A stretch of DNA of 64,000 nt from Sesamum alatum (GCA_034509735.1 JACGWO010000010.1:8197193-8261192), one strand, 5' to 3'. Counted from the first letter of the stretch, positions 1 to 10,972 are shown. Program-made: numbers and translations. Notes: generated by a model not told the origin, from the sequence alone.

Positions 1-780
1 TCCACGTTGATCCGCATCACGAATAAATATGACAATCAATTTAATGTGTTTTGTGCGCTCTTGAAACACAAAATTTCCACCAATGTGTAAAACTACTTGA
101 CCATCACAATACAATAGCATAGGATGAAAGTGAACAACACTTAGAGACAAGATCATCAACATACAAAATTATACTCAAATGTATTGTCTCCGTTTAAAGT
201 AAACAATGAATAATCAAACTAGGATTGAAGAAACCAACACTGTTTCAATGTAGTCATCAATTTTGCAAAGCAACGCCGAGGTGCTTACCATAACCATAGA
301 GTGATTTATGTAATCGACAAACTTTCCCATGTTGTTTAGTAATGTACCCAGGTGGCATCTTCATGTACACCTCCTTTTCTAAATTGTGCAAGAATGTATT
401 ATAAACATCCATTTGATAGAGTTCCCATCCCTTTGCTGCTACTGTTGAAAAAAAGTATGAACAATCACCATTTTACAATAGGAGCGAAGGTCTCATTGTA
501 ATCAATTCCTTGAATTTGATTATTGCCAAGAATCACCAATCGATCCTTATGACGTTCAATTGAACCATCAAAATTATATTTGATCTTGTAAACCCATTGA
601 CTTCTTATAGCTCATTTTCCTGATGGTAAATCTTCCAAAGTCCAAGTGCCATTAACTTCTGCCTCAATTTCTTTCTTCATGGCTTTTTTCCATTAAATGT
701 CTTTTATAGCCTAAACATAGGAAGTAGTCTCCCTTTTGGTTGTTAAAGCTGCTAAGAAAGACCAAGGTTGTGGAGAAATT
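1..780 (-). pseudogene. copia pol 3' part: reverse transcriptase and RNase H, internally deleted
   Basis: The - strand translation shows the reverse transcriptase start (WKKAMKKEIEAEVNGTW, near 690-620), then QGIDYNETFAPI (near 500), then EVYMKMPPGY and VCRLHKSLYG (380-290), and the catalytic YVDD at about 151-162. Within about 40 bases the frame resembles the RNase H segment LYCDGQ...ERTKHIKL (about 115-20). In intact copia elements these two regions are several hundred bases apart. Stops and frameshifts are scattered throughout. The family role is copying element RNA into DNA, but this copy cannot encode a working enzyme. Confidence 0.85.
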
Positions 781-1180
781 TTTTCACAATTTACATAAAA
801 TGCTAGGAGGTACCTATGGATAGAGTTGGATTGGATGAACATGCAGAGGGACTTATTTATTGTGCAGTATATGTCACAAAATCTCGCGGCCGAGTAGAAG
901 CTTCTTTCGTTTTATGGCCACGTCTAAGTTATTCTGAAACAGATTTTCCCAAAACTTCAGTGACACCCCCATGTCATTGTTATCACTATGAGTCACAGTT
1001 GGATTCTCAGGTGTCCCACTTTCTTCATCTTCATCCAATTCATTCTCAGTATGATGGGTGATGCCAAAGGATCACTTTATACAGGGTCTGGTCACGCACC
1101 TTCCTTACTAGCATCAACATATGAAATTCAGATTCAGAAAACACAACATCTCTAGAATAAAGTATTTCTCCGTATCAAGA

Positions 1181-2160
1181 TCATAAACTCCCCATCCTTT
1201 TTTTTTTTTTTCCAAAACGATAGTCTACAAACAAACAATGTTGACTTTTGCTAGCAAGCTTGTCTTTCTCCATATTCAAGCTCTGAGCATAACACAAGCA
1301 CCCCAAAGTTTGAATATGATTATAACTTGAAGGTCTACCAAAAAAGATCTCATAAGGAGGTTTTCCTCCTGATAACTTAGAAAGAATCCGATTAATCAAA
1401 TATCCAACTGGCAAAGCACATTTTCCCCAAAACGTGATGGGAAGATAGCCAAAATGTTAAAGCTCTAGCCACATTCAAAAAATGGCAATCTTTTCATTCA
1501 ACACGACCATTCTGTTGAGGTGTTCCTACACATGAGATCTGATGTAAAATTCCATTTTCAGAAAAATAGTTATTGAAGCATGCAATTCAATCCCATTAGC
1601 ACTCCTGATTACCTTCACATCTTAATGAAATCATTGTCTTTTACTCATGGCAAAGAAATTACGCATGACAAGTTCCACTTTTGTTTTTTCAGTCAACAAA
1701 CATATCCATACACCTCTAGAAAAACTATCAACAACAGTCAGGAAATACGAAGCCCCACAAGAAGCAACTCAAAAGTTTCAGTTGCTTTAGTGTCACTAAA
1801 CAAAAACTTCTCTTGTTTGCTTATCTATCAAACAAATTTCACATGGTTTATTTTTCAATAGACCATTACTAAGCTAAACTTGAGGAAGAGATTCTATAAT
1901 TTTCGTAGACGGATGCCCCATCCTCTTGTGCCGTAATTAAAAGGAATCTACATAACATGCCTTGCATGCTTGGACTGCTACTGTTGACTTCAGATAATAA
2001 ATCCCCTTGCAATGTTGACGTGCTTTAATCACCATTCTCGAGATGCGGTTCTGTATAACACAAACTTTGTTAGTAAATTGGACATTAGAATTAGAATTAT
2101 CAAGCAACTTGATATCAGATGACAATTCAAATTTGGAACACATTATCTAATTTGATATGT
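1181..2160 (-). pseudogene. copia pol middle part: GAG-pre-integrase and integrase remnants
   Basis: The - strand translation contains LRHKRMGHPS (GAG-pre-integrase, just below 1937), then a poorly preserved integrase core. CVGTPQQNGRVE with NVARALTFW (1530-1430) is the copia region around the third catalytic acidic residue. KPPYEIFFGRPSSYNHIQTLG (1380-1300) is the integrase C-terminal part. Stops break the frame. Integrase would insert the cDNA copy; this copy is non-functional. Confidence 0.8.
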
Positions 2161-2240
2161 TTTCCTAAGCAGACTGATCCTTCCTTTAATGTCATTACAT
2201 GCTCTATATTAGGCAATCCAATTGGATTTGCCGTAATGTC

Positions 2241-3060
2241 TTAGAAATTCATTAAACATTTTAAAGTACCTGTCATATGTTGTGAAGCATCAAAATCAAT
2301 AATCCAATTCAAATTATCCTTACTACTCTTCTTCTTACTAGTACCTAGTTTGCATGTGTTCAACAAATTGAGAAAGAATGACCATTGTCCCGCTGTCAAG
2401 GTCCCAAAAGTTGTATTTTGTTCAATTGCTGCCATTGGTGATTATGGTTGCCCAATTACATGGGTTGCACTCACCTTTGGTGGATTGCTACGTCCACGCC
2501 CTGCATTTTATCCCCCTCGCCCCACGTCCAAACCCTTTAGGTCGATCACTCCACCAATTTGGATACCCAATGAGTTGTAAACAAATTTTAGAATCATGCT
2601 CATCTCATTTGCAATTTGAGCAAACAATAGATTTGTCTTTTGCTTCTATTTTATACTTTCGTCCTCCTATTTGCAATTGGCAAGTTCTGCCTTGATTTGT
2701 TGAACACGAGGTCCATTAGCACTAGAGAATTGCTATTTGATATCTTCCCATAAATCCTTTGCAATCTCCATATAAGTTATGGTAGATCGCAGTGTTGGTT
2801 CAATTGTGTTGACCATCCATGAAACTAACATTGAATTTACAGTCCACCGATCCTCTAATTCAGAGGAATCTTTGTCAGGTTGTTCAATCGTTTCATTAAT
2901 AAATCTGATTTTTATTCTTGGCACTCAATGATGTTTTCATCACTCGAGCCCATTAATAATAGTTGTCTCCTCTTATGTGCACCTAAGTAATTATATTACA
3001 AAGAACATCGCTCAAAGTCAACATGTATGGGGAAATTGGTTTTTTTTCCTCATTAGTCAT
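2241..3060 (-). pseudogene. copia gag, zinc knuckle and protease remnants
   Basis: On the - strand, 2924-2733 encodes a gag (UBN2-type) stretch with WTVNSMLVSWMVNTIEP and AKDLWEDIK. Near 2625-2580 a CX2CX4HX4C zinc knuckle is visible (CSNC, DEH, KIC), interrupted by a stop. At about 2310-2275 the protease active site reads WIIDFDASQHMTG, where copia proteases normally have D-S/T-G; the glycine is replaced by D. Gag packages element RNA and the protease matures the polyprotein. Broken frames make this a pseudogene. Confidence 0.8.
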
Positions 3061-3080
3061 AGCAGCTTTGTCTTTAATAG

Positions 3081-3092
3081 GCTCTGGTACCA
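3081..3092 (-). other. copia primer-binding site
   Basis: On the - strand this reads TGGTACCAGAGC, one base from the TGGTATCAGAGC complement of initiator tRNA-Met used by most plant copia elements. It touches the presumed LTR end at 3093, as expected. Confidence 0.85.
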
Positions 3093-3348
3093 TGTAAACT
3101 TTTGAGAAGATGAATATTTTGTATCTTCATAGGCCAAAAGAGCCAAAGATATGTATCATAGACGACTGACAAAGCTCCTACAAAAATAAATCTACTAAAC
3201 ATAGATAATATTTCTATATCTCCAAAACACAGAAAATATATACTGTACATAATTGACATATATTTACAGATATTTGAGATATTCTAATAGTAGGGAATAT
3301 CGAAAGCAACAACAATGCATATAAGCTGCAACAACTATCCTCTCAACA
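3093..3348 (-). repeat. copia 5' LTR (about 256 bp, outer end inferred)
   Basis: The inner end is fixed by the adjacent primer-binding site. On the - strand the LTR would begin TGTTGAGAGG (at 3348) and end GTTTACA (at 3093), the expected TG...CA form. The outer end is a judgement because the partner LTR lies outside the window. Confidence 0.55.
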
Positions 3349-3993
3349 AAAATTCCAAAATTTAAACAATATTTTTTAATTCAGAAAGCCATAATAAAAA
3401 ATTTAGGTAACCAAATGTCAAACATGTAAAAAGAAAAAAGCCATAATCTAAAAAAAATCAATTAGCATATATATATATATATATCAACCCAATATCCATA
3501 ATTAGCAACAAATAAATGTAAAAGTTCACAAACAACCTAAACCGTTGCAAATGACCATAAAACTTGACCAAATTGAAACACCAATTCTTGATCGGAGCAT
3601 CAACACCGAATACATTGAGCTAAAAATGTTCTTTTGTACAAATAAAATTCATCATTATCCCAACGAGGAGAAATGCAAATCAACACAACCACCAATAAAA
3701 CGAATTTAAACCAAATTGGCCAAAGATGAATTAATTAACACCACCGTACCCAAACACTCTAGAAAAATCATGAAAATCAGCAATCCAACAAAACAATCCA
3801 ACAACCTAGACATATCTAACCCCTAGAGATAGATTTAGCGTAAAAAAAAAAAAACAAAAAACAAAAAACAAAAAAACAAAAAAACAAAAAAACAAAAAAA
3901 GCAAGAAACCTAAACGATACAGTAGAAATAGGTTTGCGAAGAAAACCCTAATCAATCGAGCTAAAAAGCACGAAAATGAGAGTCAATGCATAC
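3349..3993. other. gene-free interval with low-complexity tracts
   Basis: No reading frame of interest. It holds a short (AT)n run at 3467-3484 and an A-rich tract with regularly spaced C residues (repeated CAAAAAA) at about 3841-3898. The rest is AT-rich and unrecognised. Confidence 0.6.
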
Positions 3994-4734
3994 TGATGGG
4001 TATAAATCAAGCGGCTCTGGCCTAGGACCAACGAGTGAAGCCCATGAGCAACAAGTGTCTGATTTAGACCCACATCCAAGTGGCCCAAGGCAAGAGATAG
4101 AAGCTAAGAAGGGGGAAACAGACCCTGAAGCCCAAGAAGGAGGGCTCGCGTCTCCATCTGATCGAAGGGATGAGCGAGGCCCAGACGTAGGACCAACCGC
4201 AGTTGGGTCAGCCTAACCAGCATGGCATGATGGTCCCGACTAAAGGACATGCAGGTTGCCAGCATAGCGGCAGAATGTCCGCATCACCCGCCAACGTGAT
4301 GAAGTAACCGAATTTCGAGAAGGACGCCAGGCGGAGATAGGCACCCTTACCCACTAGCCAAATCCGCATTTGAGGGCGAGTTATCCGCCAACCCTCCGGG
4401 GATCAAGGAGTCACCTCTGAACCACCTTCTAGGAGTCCTAGCCTTATTAGACTTCTCAGCTCGAGAGGACTCTTGTGCTTATATCAAGTCTTCACCCTTA
4501 AATGGGTAACGTATTCACAAGTTAGCACCCTAAATGATTATTTCATACTACACCTAACACAATTCTATTATGCATTCGCATTACGCTTTCAATTTGTCTT
4601 TTTCTAGCAAATTACTGAATTGAGCGTCAGAGTGCTAACGCTTTTTTTCGCAGGTCCTCTTTCTTACATCATCTAGCGTTCAATTCGGAACCTCCGACCC
4701 AAAGTCAATCTTTTTATTGAGCAGCTTTTGCTCA
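3994..4734 (+). repeat. probable solo Ty3/gypsy (Tat-like) LTR
   Basis: The stretch begins TGATGGG and ends GCTCA, giving TGA/TCA termini. It is flanked by CATAC on the left and CATAA on the right, a 5-bp duplication with one mismatch. Its 3' third matches the layout of the gypsy LTR at 52195 (a CTGA...GCG/GGTGCTAAC block, a T-run, CGCAGGTC/TGCAGGTC, then GAGCA-CTTTT). No gag or pol follows, so it looks like a solo LTR left by recombination. The internal open frame at 3986-4216 is not a gene. Confidence 0.6.
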
Positions 4735-4753
4735 CATAAAAAATAAACAAATA

Positions 4754-5593
4754 CATTCAAACAACCTCTATAAATTAATAACCTTGGGACCATGAAATTT
4801 TATTAATTTAGAGAGATATTAATATATCAATAAATTAATATTTTATTAATTAAAAGAGAGACTTTTTAAATTCAGTAAATTTAGTACATACTTCAATGAA
4901 TTTTGCAATCTCCACTTGGACAACCAATGTTTCTCAAGTGTCAATAGCAAATTGCTTTCAGCACTGCAAAATCCGTTCAAATGAAGAAATCTCAAGCGAC
5001 TCAAGTGAGACAAACTTTGAAGAAAGCCTACATGAGCTTGAGAATATGATCAAGGATGTTGGTTATCGCAATGAAATGGACGTCAACAAATTGGTGGACT
5101 ATCCGGATGAAAATGATGAATGTTTAATGGTTCAAAGTTTAGAGGAAATTGTTGCTGATATTATTGAAAATCCTATTAATGATGAAGCTAAAGATGATTC
5201 AATACCGTTGGAAACCAGTCACAAGAAAAGAGGCTTTGAGCGTGACAACAACTCTTCACAATTTTTTGTTGCAGCTAGAGAACTCAACATCGGACCACTT
5301 GGTTGCAATTAAAAAATTTAGGGATGAAATCCAATTAGATTTAAATTTTAAGAAAAATCAAGTAACAATATATTCATATTTTAGCAAATTACCATAATAT
5401 TTATAATTGTAATGTTTATGAATTATTAATTTAGAAATGGGACCTAATATTTATAAAGGGATTTTCCGAAAAATTATTATCTTATTATCTTATCAAATTT
5501 GATGAGTTTTTACAAAGGCCCAATCAAGACCAAAAAATTTTATTATTTTAGAGAATTTAATAATTTATAATGTATTAATTTGTAGAGGTTGTA
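4754..5593 (+). mobile_element. pogo-like (Tc1/mariner superfamily) DNA transposon, decayed
   Basis: Terminal inverted repeats are visible: ACAACCTCTATAAATTAATA near 4761-4780 and its near complement TATTAATTTGTAGAGGTTGT near 5573-5592. They resemble the CAGTAAAACCTCTATAAATT ends of plant pogo-like elements and their EMIGRANT/LEMI-type MITEs. TA dinucleotides flank both sides, as expected for the superfamily. Inside is the C-terminal part of a pogo/CENP-B-like transposase. At about 840 bp it is too short to be autonomous. A related MITE sits at 17712-17827. Confidence 0.75.
4896..5396 (+). pseudogene. C-terminal fragment of a pogo/Tigger-like transposase
   Basis: The frame from 4896 to 5312 includes ANCFQHCKI, which matches the NCF-HC-I block downstream of the DDE domain in pogo/Tigger/CENP-B-like transposases. 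An acidic stretch follows (LENMIKDVGYRN, NKLVDYPDENDE). Near 5300 the frame shifts. The second frame continues KFRDEIQLDLNFKKNQ and ends YSYFSKLP, the usual C-terminus of these proteins. The DNA-binding N-terminus and catalytic triad are absent. I see a truncated, frameshifted transposase remnant with no sign of domestication. Confidence 0.7.
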
Positions 5594-5719
5594 CTACATC
5601 TATATTAATAGGGTTCGAACTTACAAGTATATTATCAACATCCCCACTTAAACTTTTGAAATATTTTTTTAAAAATGTTTTAATTCAGAATAAATAAACA
5701 TAAATCCTTTTCCTCATTT

Positions 5720-7884
5720 CCTCCCATTTCCTCTGTTCTTCTTCCCTTTACTCTTCGTCTGTTTCCAGCTTCTCTTCTCACATCCGTATACACATCTTCG
5801 CACCGCATACAAACGCACTCAAGCCCTCGCCGCCTCTCTGCCCCAGCCGCACTGTTTGTTCTGGTAAAATTTCTTGATTTGTAACTTCAGTTGATATCAT
5901 GCTGCCGAGTTTGTGTTGCAGAGTAATGTATTCTTGGTAATTTTCCTAACGATACCTGCCAATCATTTTGCCGCTGTGTTCTTTTACATTCTTCTACCTA
6001 ATTCTTTTTTTGTTTTATCCTAATTGCTCTCAGTTACCATGTCTAATGAATAATTTCAAGTGATGGTTGCCAATCAATTTGGCGCAGTGCTTCTCCTATT
6101 TCTTTTTTACTTTTTATCCTAATTGCTCTCAATTACTATGTTGAATACCTGTTGAGGTTGAGGATAGTATAAAACGAAAAGGTAAATTTGCAAAAGTAGA
6201 ACTGGCAATTCATTTGATTCAGGTAGAGAACAGAATCTTTTAGTTTGAATTAATTCAAGGTTTTTTCATTTCATAAGAATTAAACACTACTCCGTTCTTG
6301 GCTTTCAGTTTTCATGATTTTGCAAGATCTACCAATTGTACACTATCTTCACGTGGATAATTGTTTTCTGCATCATTTTTCCGGGAACTACTACTTCAAA
6401 TTGCTAATTGTCTATGTCTATGAATCAGTAGCACCGACTGAATTAACATTTTTTTCTTTTTCTTCTTCCTTTGGTTTTTCCTTTTGTTAAGACGAGTCAG
6501 GTTACTAGGTGGGAGAATTGTTGACTGGTGTATAGATTATAGACATTGTATGTTGAATGGAATCTTCAAAAACTAGAACGAACATGGTTTTGGATTTGTT
6601 AACTAGTCTTAGAAAATGACCCTGGCTGTGGAATGTTTATGTTGGTTTTGTGTAAAACAGAATTTCCTTTGAGATGATAGTAACTATTATTTGTAATGGA
6701 GCAGCTGGTATGTCATGTCCTCACAGGATATAAAAAGGTCCTTCATCTTGGATTTGTCTTTTCCACATCCTTTTAGAAGAGTGGTAAAATTAGTCTGTTA
6801 TGCAGGTCATGAGTGTAAAAGATACCTTGTATTTCCTTATTTATTCTTCTTTTGGCCCAGAAGGAAGACTTACTAGCCTCTATGTGTGGCAAAATTCAGC
6901 TTTGTTGTTTCAGTTTTTGAAGAGAAGGTTGAGCCCTTTATATGTGCAATGTTTTGATTGATCAGATAGTTGCAAAATTTTAGAGAACTAACAGAAAACT
7001 TTTATGTTTCACTCTTTGATGAACTGAGCCAAGAAACCATCACCATCCTGAAAGTTTATAACAAACCAACAGTTATCAGTCTTATGACTGTGTGGGATCT
7101 GGGGCCATTGCTGTTTGGTTCTGGCAACTGAGGGTTTCTGATAGCAATCTGTAACTTACTGATAGAGGTTCATGCTTTCCCTTTTACAGAAGGAAAAAAG
7201 AAAAAAAAGAAAAGAAAATACCACAATCATATGGTAGCGCGCTTTGCTTGCTTAAATTGCCAAAAAAGTTTAGCAATATTCAGCTTATATAAACGTCAAT
7301 TTAAGCGTAAAGGTCCAGCATACAAATGCAATCTGCAGGAGATTTTGAAATAGTTGTAATGTTTTTATCGCTCTTCAAGGCAACTAATTTTTTGATGCAT
7401 AGCACCTTTTATTTAAGTGGACTCCCATGCCATGTGTTATGTTTATCTTTTTTACATACAGAGAAAAGGAGGTGCTGAATGGGATAGTAAAACTTTGGTT
7501 GAGTTGTGATTTCTTGGGCTGTTTTCACTTTCTACAAATCACTATAATTATATTTCTCCTAATTTATTTTGTTGTGTAACTGTATCTTCATGATTGTGCT
7601 TTTACTCTTACGACTAATTTCCTTTGCTTGAAACTTAGTCATATTTTCAGATTTCTGGCCTAGAAAAAACTAAAATAAGTAATAAGCAGAAAGAATACTA
7701 CTCATACTCATTGACCGTAGAATGCCTAAAAACATGATGATTGGTTCATCCCCATTTTTGTGGTGTTTCTAACTTGTGGTGCTTTTTTGTCAATTCTTTC
7801 AATTTTTATATCTACTTTAATTAGTGCTTTATGAGTGCCTTTGACTGAGCTTCTTTATACTTATGGTTCTCTGTTCTCAAACAG
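5720..7884 (+). other. probable 5' UTR exon and 5' UTR intron of the PPR gene
   Basis: A CT-rich, leader-like stretch at about 5700-5863 ends CTG|GTAAAAT, a plausible splice donor at 5864. Upstream of the PPR coding region, a pyrimidine-rich tract ends ACAG at 7884, a plausible acceptor. Between them are about 2 kb of T-rich sequence without any long frame, typical of a plant intron. If right, translation cannot start at the ATG at 7863 (it would be intronic), which supports the start at 7956. This is inferred from sequence only; transcript reads would settle it. Confidence 0.5.
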
Positions 7885-7955
7885 CTTGCTCGCAAGTAGC
7901 TAGCATCTTCTTCAGTGGATATATTATAAGGATATCAGTATTTTATGTGAACACG

Positions 7956-9494
7956 ATGAAAGTAGCTTCCAGTAAGAGTCGACAGTTGTTATCTATAAAT
8001 TCATTGCCATCCTCAGTTCAGTTCATCTCTCCTCTCCAACACCTCAAGGCCACTCCACGCGGAGGAGATAATCCTACTGAAACTACAGCTACACTCAGAG
8101 AATTCCCTAGGAAAAGCAAATATCTCTCTCATGATTCTGCCATCAACTTGATGAGACGTGAGAAAAATCCAGAACATGCATTAGAAATTTTTTATAAAGT
8201 GTCAAACCAAAAGGGTTTTCATCATAACAACTCCACTTATGCTATTATTCTTCTTAAGCTTGCTCAATGCAAGAAATATCAGTCTCTTGATGCTGTTCTT
8301 CATCAGATGACCTATGAGACCTGCAAATTCCATGAAGGTATATTCCTTAATCTCATGAAGCATTTCTCAAAATCATCTATGCACGAGAGGGTGCTTGAAA
8401 TGTTTTCCTCTATTCTGCCGATTGTACGTTCAAAGCCCTCACTGAAAGCCATTAGTACTTGTCTTAATCTTCTGGTCGATGCAAATCAAATTGAGTTGGC
8501 AAGGTCTTTCCTCGTGAGTATCCGTAAGGACTTTCATTTGGAGCCCAATACCTGCATTTTCAACATTTTGGTCAAATATCACTGTAAGAAAGGAGATCTG
8601 GAATCTGCTTTTGAAGTAGTGAAAGAGATGGAGAAGTCTAAAATGTCTTGCCCGAACTTAATCACCTACTCAACCCTGATAGATGGTCTTTGTGGAAGTG
8701 GCAGATTAGAAGCAGCAATTGATCTGTTTGAGGAAATGGTCTCGAAGCATCAGATACTGCCTGATGCGTTGACTTACAATGTCTTAATCAATGGATTTTG
8801 TCGTGGAGGGAAACCTGATAGAGCCAGGAAAATAATGGATTTTATGAAGAAAAATGGATGCAATCCCAATGTATTCAATTACTCATCCTTAATGAATGGG
8901 TTCTGTAGGGATGGAAGACTTGAGGAAGCCAAGGATATTTTTGACGAGATGAATGGTGCTGGTCTGAGGCCTGATACTGTTCTTTATACTACTTTAATTA
9001 ACAGCTTGTGTAGGGGTGGCAGAACTGATGAAGCTATTGAACTGCTTAAAGAGATGAAAGAAAAAGAATGCAGGGCAGATGAGGTAACATTTAATGTAAT
9101 TCTTGGTGGATTGTGCCGAGAATACAGATATTATGAGGCTCTTAACATGCTTGAGAGACTACCCAATGATGGGGTTTATCTTAACAAGGCCAGTTATAGG
9201 ATTGTGTTAAACTTTTTGTGCAAAGAAGGTGAACTGGAGAAGGCAGTGGAGTTGTTGATTCTGATGATGCATCGGGGGTTTTTGCCCCATTTTGGCACAT
9301 CAAATGAGCTATTAGTTAGTCTTTGTAAAGCTGGTAAGGTAAATGATGCTGCTACACTATTGTTTGGGTTGGTAGAGATGGGGTTTAAACCAGAGCCTTT
9401 GACTTGGAGTATGCTAATTGATTCAATTTCTAGAGAGAGAAAGCTATTGCCTGCATTTCAACTCCTTGATAAGCTACTTATGGAAGACTTGTGA
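7956..9494 (+). CDS. P-class pentatricopeptide repeat protein, probable organelle RNA-binding protein
   Basis: Intronless frame of 512 residues from the ATG at 7956; the same frame is open from an earlier ATG at 7863. The later start gives a Ser/Lys/Arg-rich leader (MKVASSKSRQLLS) suited to organelle import and fits the inferred intron acceptor at 7884. From about residue 90 to the end there are roughly twelve tandem repeats of about 35 residues with P-type consensus pieces such as TYSTLIDGLCGSGRLEAA, TYNVLINGFCRGGKPDRA and YTTLINSLCRGGRTDEA. No E, DYW or SMR domain follows, so it is P-class. Known members bind specific organelle RNAs and aid their stability, splicing or translation. Length and repeat layout recall Arabidopsis At5g18475, which I suggest as the ortholog from memory. 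The frame is uninterrupted, unlike its surroundings. RNA target and organelle cannot be read from the sequence. Confidence 0.93.
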   Translation: MKVASSKSRQLLSINSLPSSVQFISPLQHLKATPRGGDNPTETTATLREFPRKSKYLSHDSAINLMRREKNPEHALEIFYKVSNQKGFHHNNSTYAIILLKLAQCKKYQSLDAVLHQMTYETCKFHEGIFLNLMKHFSKSSMHERVLEMFSSILPIVRSKPSLKAISTCLNLLVDANQIELARSFLVSIRKDFHLEPNTCIFNILVKYHCKKGDLESAFEVVKEMEKSKMSCPNLITYSTLIDGLCGSGRLEAAIDLFEEMVSKHQILPDALTYNVLINGFCRGGKPDRARKIMDFMKKNGCNPNVFNYSSLMNGFCRDGRLEEAKDIFDEMNGAGLRPDTVLYTTLINSLCRGGRTDEAIELLKEMKEKECRADEVTFNVILGGLCREYRYYEALNMLERLPNDGVYLNKASYRIVLNFLCKEGELEKAVELLILMMHRGFLPHFGTSNELLVSLCKAGKVNDAATLLFGLVEMGFKPEPLTWSMLIDSISRERKLLPAFQLLDKLLMEDL

Positions 9495-9950
9495 TTGCCA
9501 TGATTGTGTCTTGGAAATGACATCAATTAGCTATTTGAAGGAAGAATTGCTGACGGTGGGAACTTGAAAAGGGGACAAAAGGACGAGGTCCTTCAAACTT
9601 ATAATCTATACATGGTCAATTGGAAAAAGGATTATACATTCATAAGGTGCAAATGACCTTGCAAGGAAAGGCGGCACTACTAGAGTTTTTCTCGTATGTG
9701 GATGTTGAATTTAAGTCGGCGGTTGGTCATGGAAAGTATTTGATGACTACGATGTTTCATGTATGGAAAAGCATATTATATCTGCTCTCTTCATGAATCG
9801 ATGTTGCAGATACATGCTCTTGTTAAAAGAAATCTTGTAGTGTTTCCGCTGGTCTCGGAGAAGAAGAAAATAGATAGGTGAGGTTATTGCCAGAAATGTT
9901 TCTGCTGCCTGAATACAGATGCGACCTGATATCTTTTAAGTCGTCAAATT

Positions 9951-9956
9951 AATAAA
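9951..9956 (+). terminator. candidate polyadenylation signal of the PPR gene
   Basis: AATAAA lies about 455 bases after the PPR stop codon in T-rich context. It is the best canonical signal downstream, but plant 3' ends are variable. Confidence 0.4.
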
Positions 9957-10561
9957 ATGTGCTCTATTGAAGACGTGAAGTCCATAGGCCTCTTCTTGGT
10001 TTCCAAGATGTTTATCTCTCACTCTCTTCCTTTCAACACAGTTGACCACCAACAGGGAGCTTCTGCTTGGTGCTGATTATTAGGCTCACTCTTCTTCCCC
10101 TACCAAAACGCCCTTGGTCTTCCTCCAGGTTCAGCTTTCTGACCGAATTTTTCCATGAGTTTGATGTTGGCTAATGTCCAGGTTTTTTATGACAATGAAA
10201 CCCTTAATTTGCTGTGAGTTATAGTTTGCAACAACGTAGAGCTCCGGCTTCCCAGAAAAAATCTAGAGTTAGATGAGACCGGAATTTTGGTATAAATTGT
10301 TCTTATTTCCTTTTGCCTTGTTAGAATATATGTCAATTTGGAGAATGGTGGTAAATGCATACTCCGATATGCTTTGCTTCTAAACCACTTAATGCCTTTG
10401 TGAAATGGTTTGTTTCAAGGATTTTCTTGGATGAAGTGATAAATCTCCTGTATGCTTCTTTTGACACTTTTGTTGAATGCAAGAGCGAATCAATTAATTT
10501 AGGTTTTAGTTCAAATCTTCTGTCTTGGGTTGATGTCTTATTTTTTCTTGTATTTCTATGA
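9957..10561. other. gene-free interval after the PPR gene
   Basis: No supported gene. Short open frames here (for example 10355-10561) have no recognisable domain. Part may be extended 3' UTR. Confidence 0.5.
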
Positions 10562-10972
10562 CTAGTACAAAATACGTGTGTTGCACGCAGAAAAAAATAA
10601 TTACAATATAAAACTATAATAATTGAAATAGAATAAAAAATATTATTTCATTTTGTTTGGATGTTTTCTCATTGTATTTTGATGTTCGATGTCAAACATT
10701 TTTATTATTAATTGAATTAAATATTTATAAACTAAATTATTGATTATGTTACATAATTATTCTTTATAAACTAAATTATTGATTATGTTACATAATTATT
10801 CTTTATAAACTAAATTATTGATTATGTTACATTATTAGAGTATTCTTCTTCTTTTCTTTTTTTGTTCCCCAGAAACTGCATTTTACTCGATAGCCTTAGT
10901 GGGTATCTCTTGAAAATCACGATTTATCATCTTCATTTCTTATTTATATTAGGAGTCTGTTATATAATTATA
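10562..10972 (-). mobile_element. short non-autonomous Helitron-like element
   Basis: On the - strand the 3' terminus reads CACACGTATTTTGTACTAG followed by T, preceded by a small hairpin (CGTG-CAACA-CACG). A subterminal hairpin followed by CTAG is the Helitron 3' signature. The proposed 5' end near 10972 (- strand TTATAATTATATAACAGACT) resembles plant Helitron 5' ends but is weaker. No gene inside; it contains the 39-bp tandem repeat. Confidence 0.45.
10724..10832 (+). repeat. 39-bp tandem repeat, 2.8 copies
   Basis: Units begin TTTATAAACTAAATTATTG at 10724, 10763 and 10802. The copies are identical by eye apart from the truncated last one, so the amplification looks recent. Confidence 0.9.

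Larger units (their letters stand above)
1..3092 (-). mobile_element. Ty1/copia retrotransposon, internal region, 5' portion, decayed
   Basis: Read on the - strand, the order is primer-binding site, gag, zinc knuckle, protease, GAG-pre-integrase, integrase, reverse transcriptase, RNase H, which is the Ty1/copia order. Every domain is interrupted by stops and frameshifts. The element runs off the left edge, so its 3' LTR lies outside the window. The reverse transcriptase YVDD motif and the RNase H core are nearly adjacent, so about 0.8-0.9 kb of the usual intervening sequence is missing. It is a dead copy. Confidence 0.9.

Noticed and set aside
816..1061. 81-residue + strand open frame
   Set aside because: Antisense to decayed copia pol on the - strand.
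3986..4216. 76-residue open frame
   Set aside because: Lies in the probable solo LTR; composition is Gly/Glu/Pro-rich without domain.
7863..7955. Earlier ATG of the PPR frame
   Set aside because: Probably intronic or untranslated because a good splice acceptor lies at 7884 and the next ATG gives a better targeting leader. Kept as an alternative start.
10724..10832. Regular short repeats considered as a CRISPR-like array
   Set aside because: Units are contiguous with no spacers, in a plant nuclear context.
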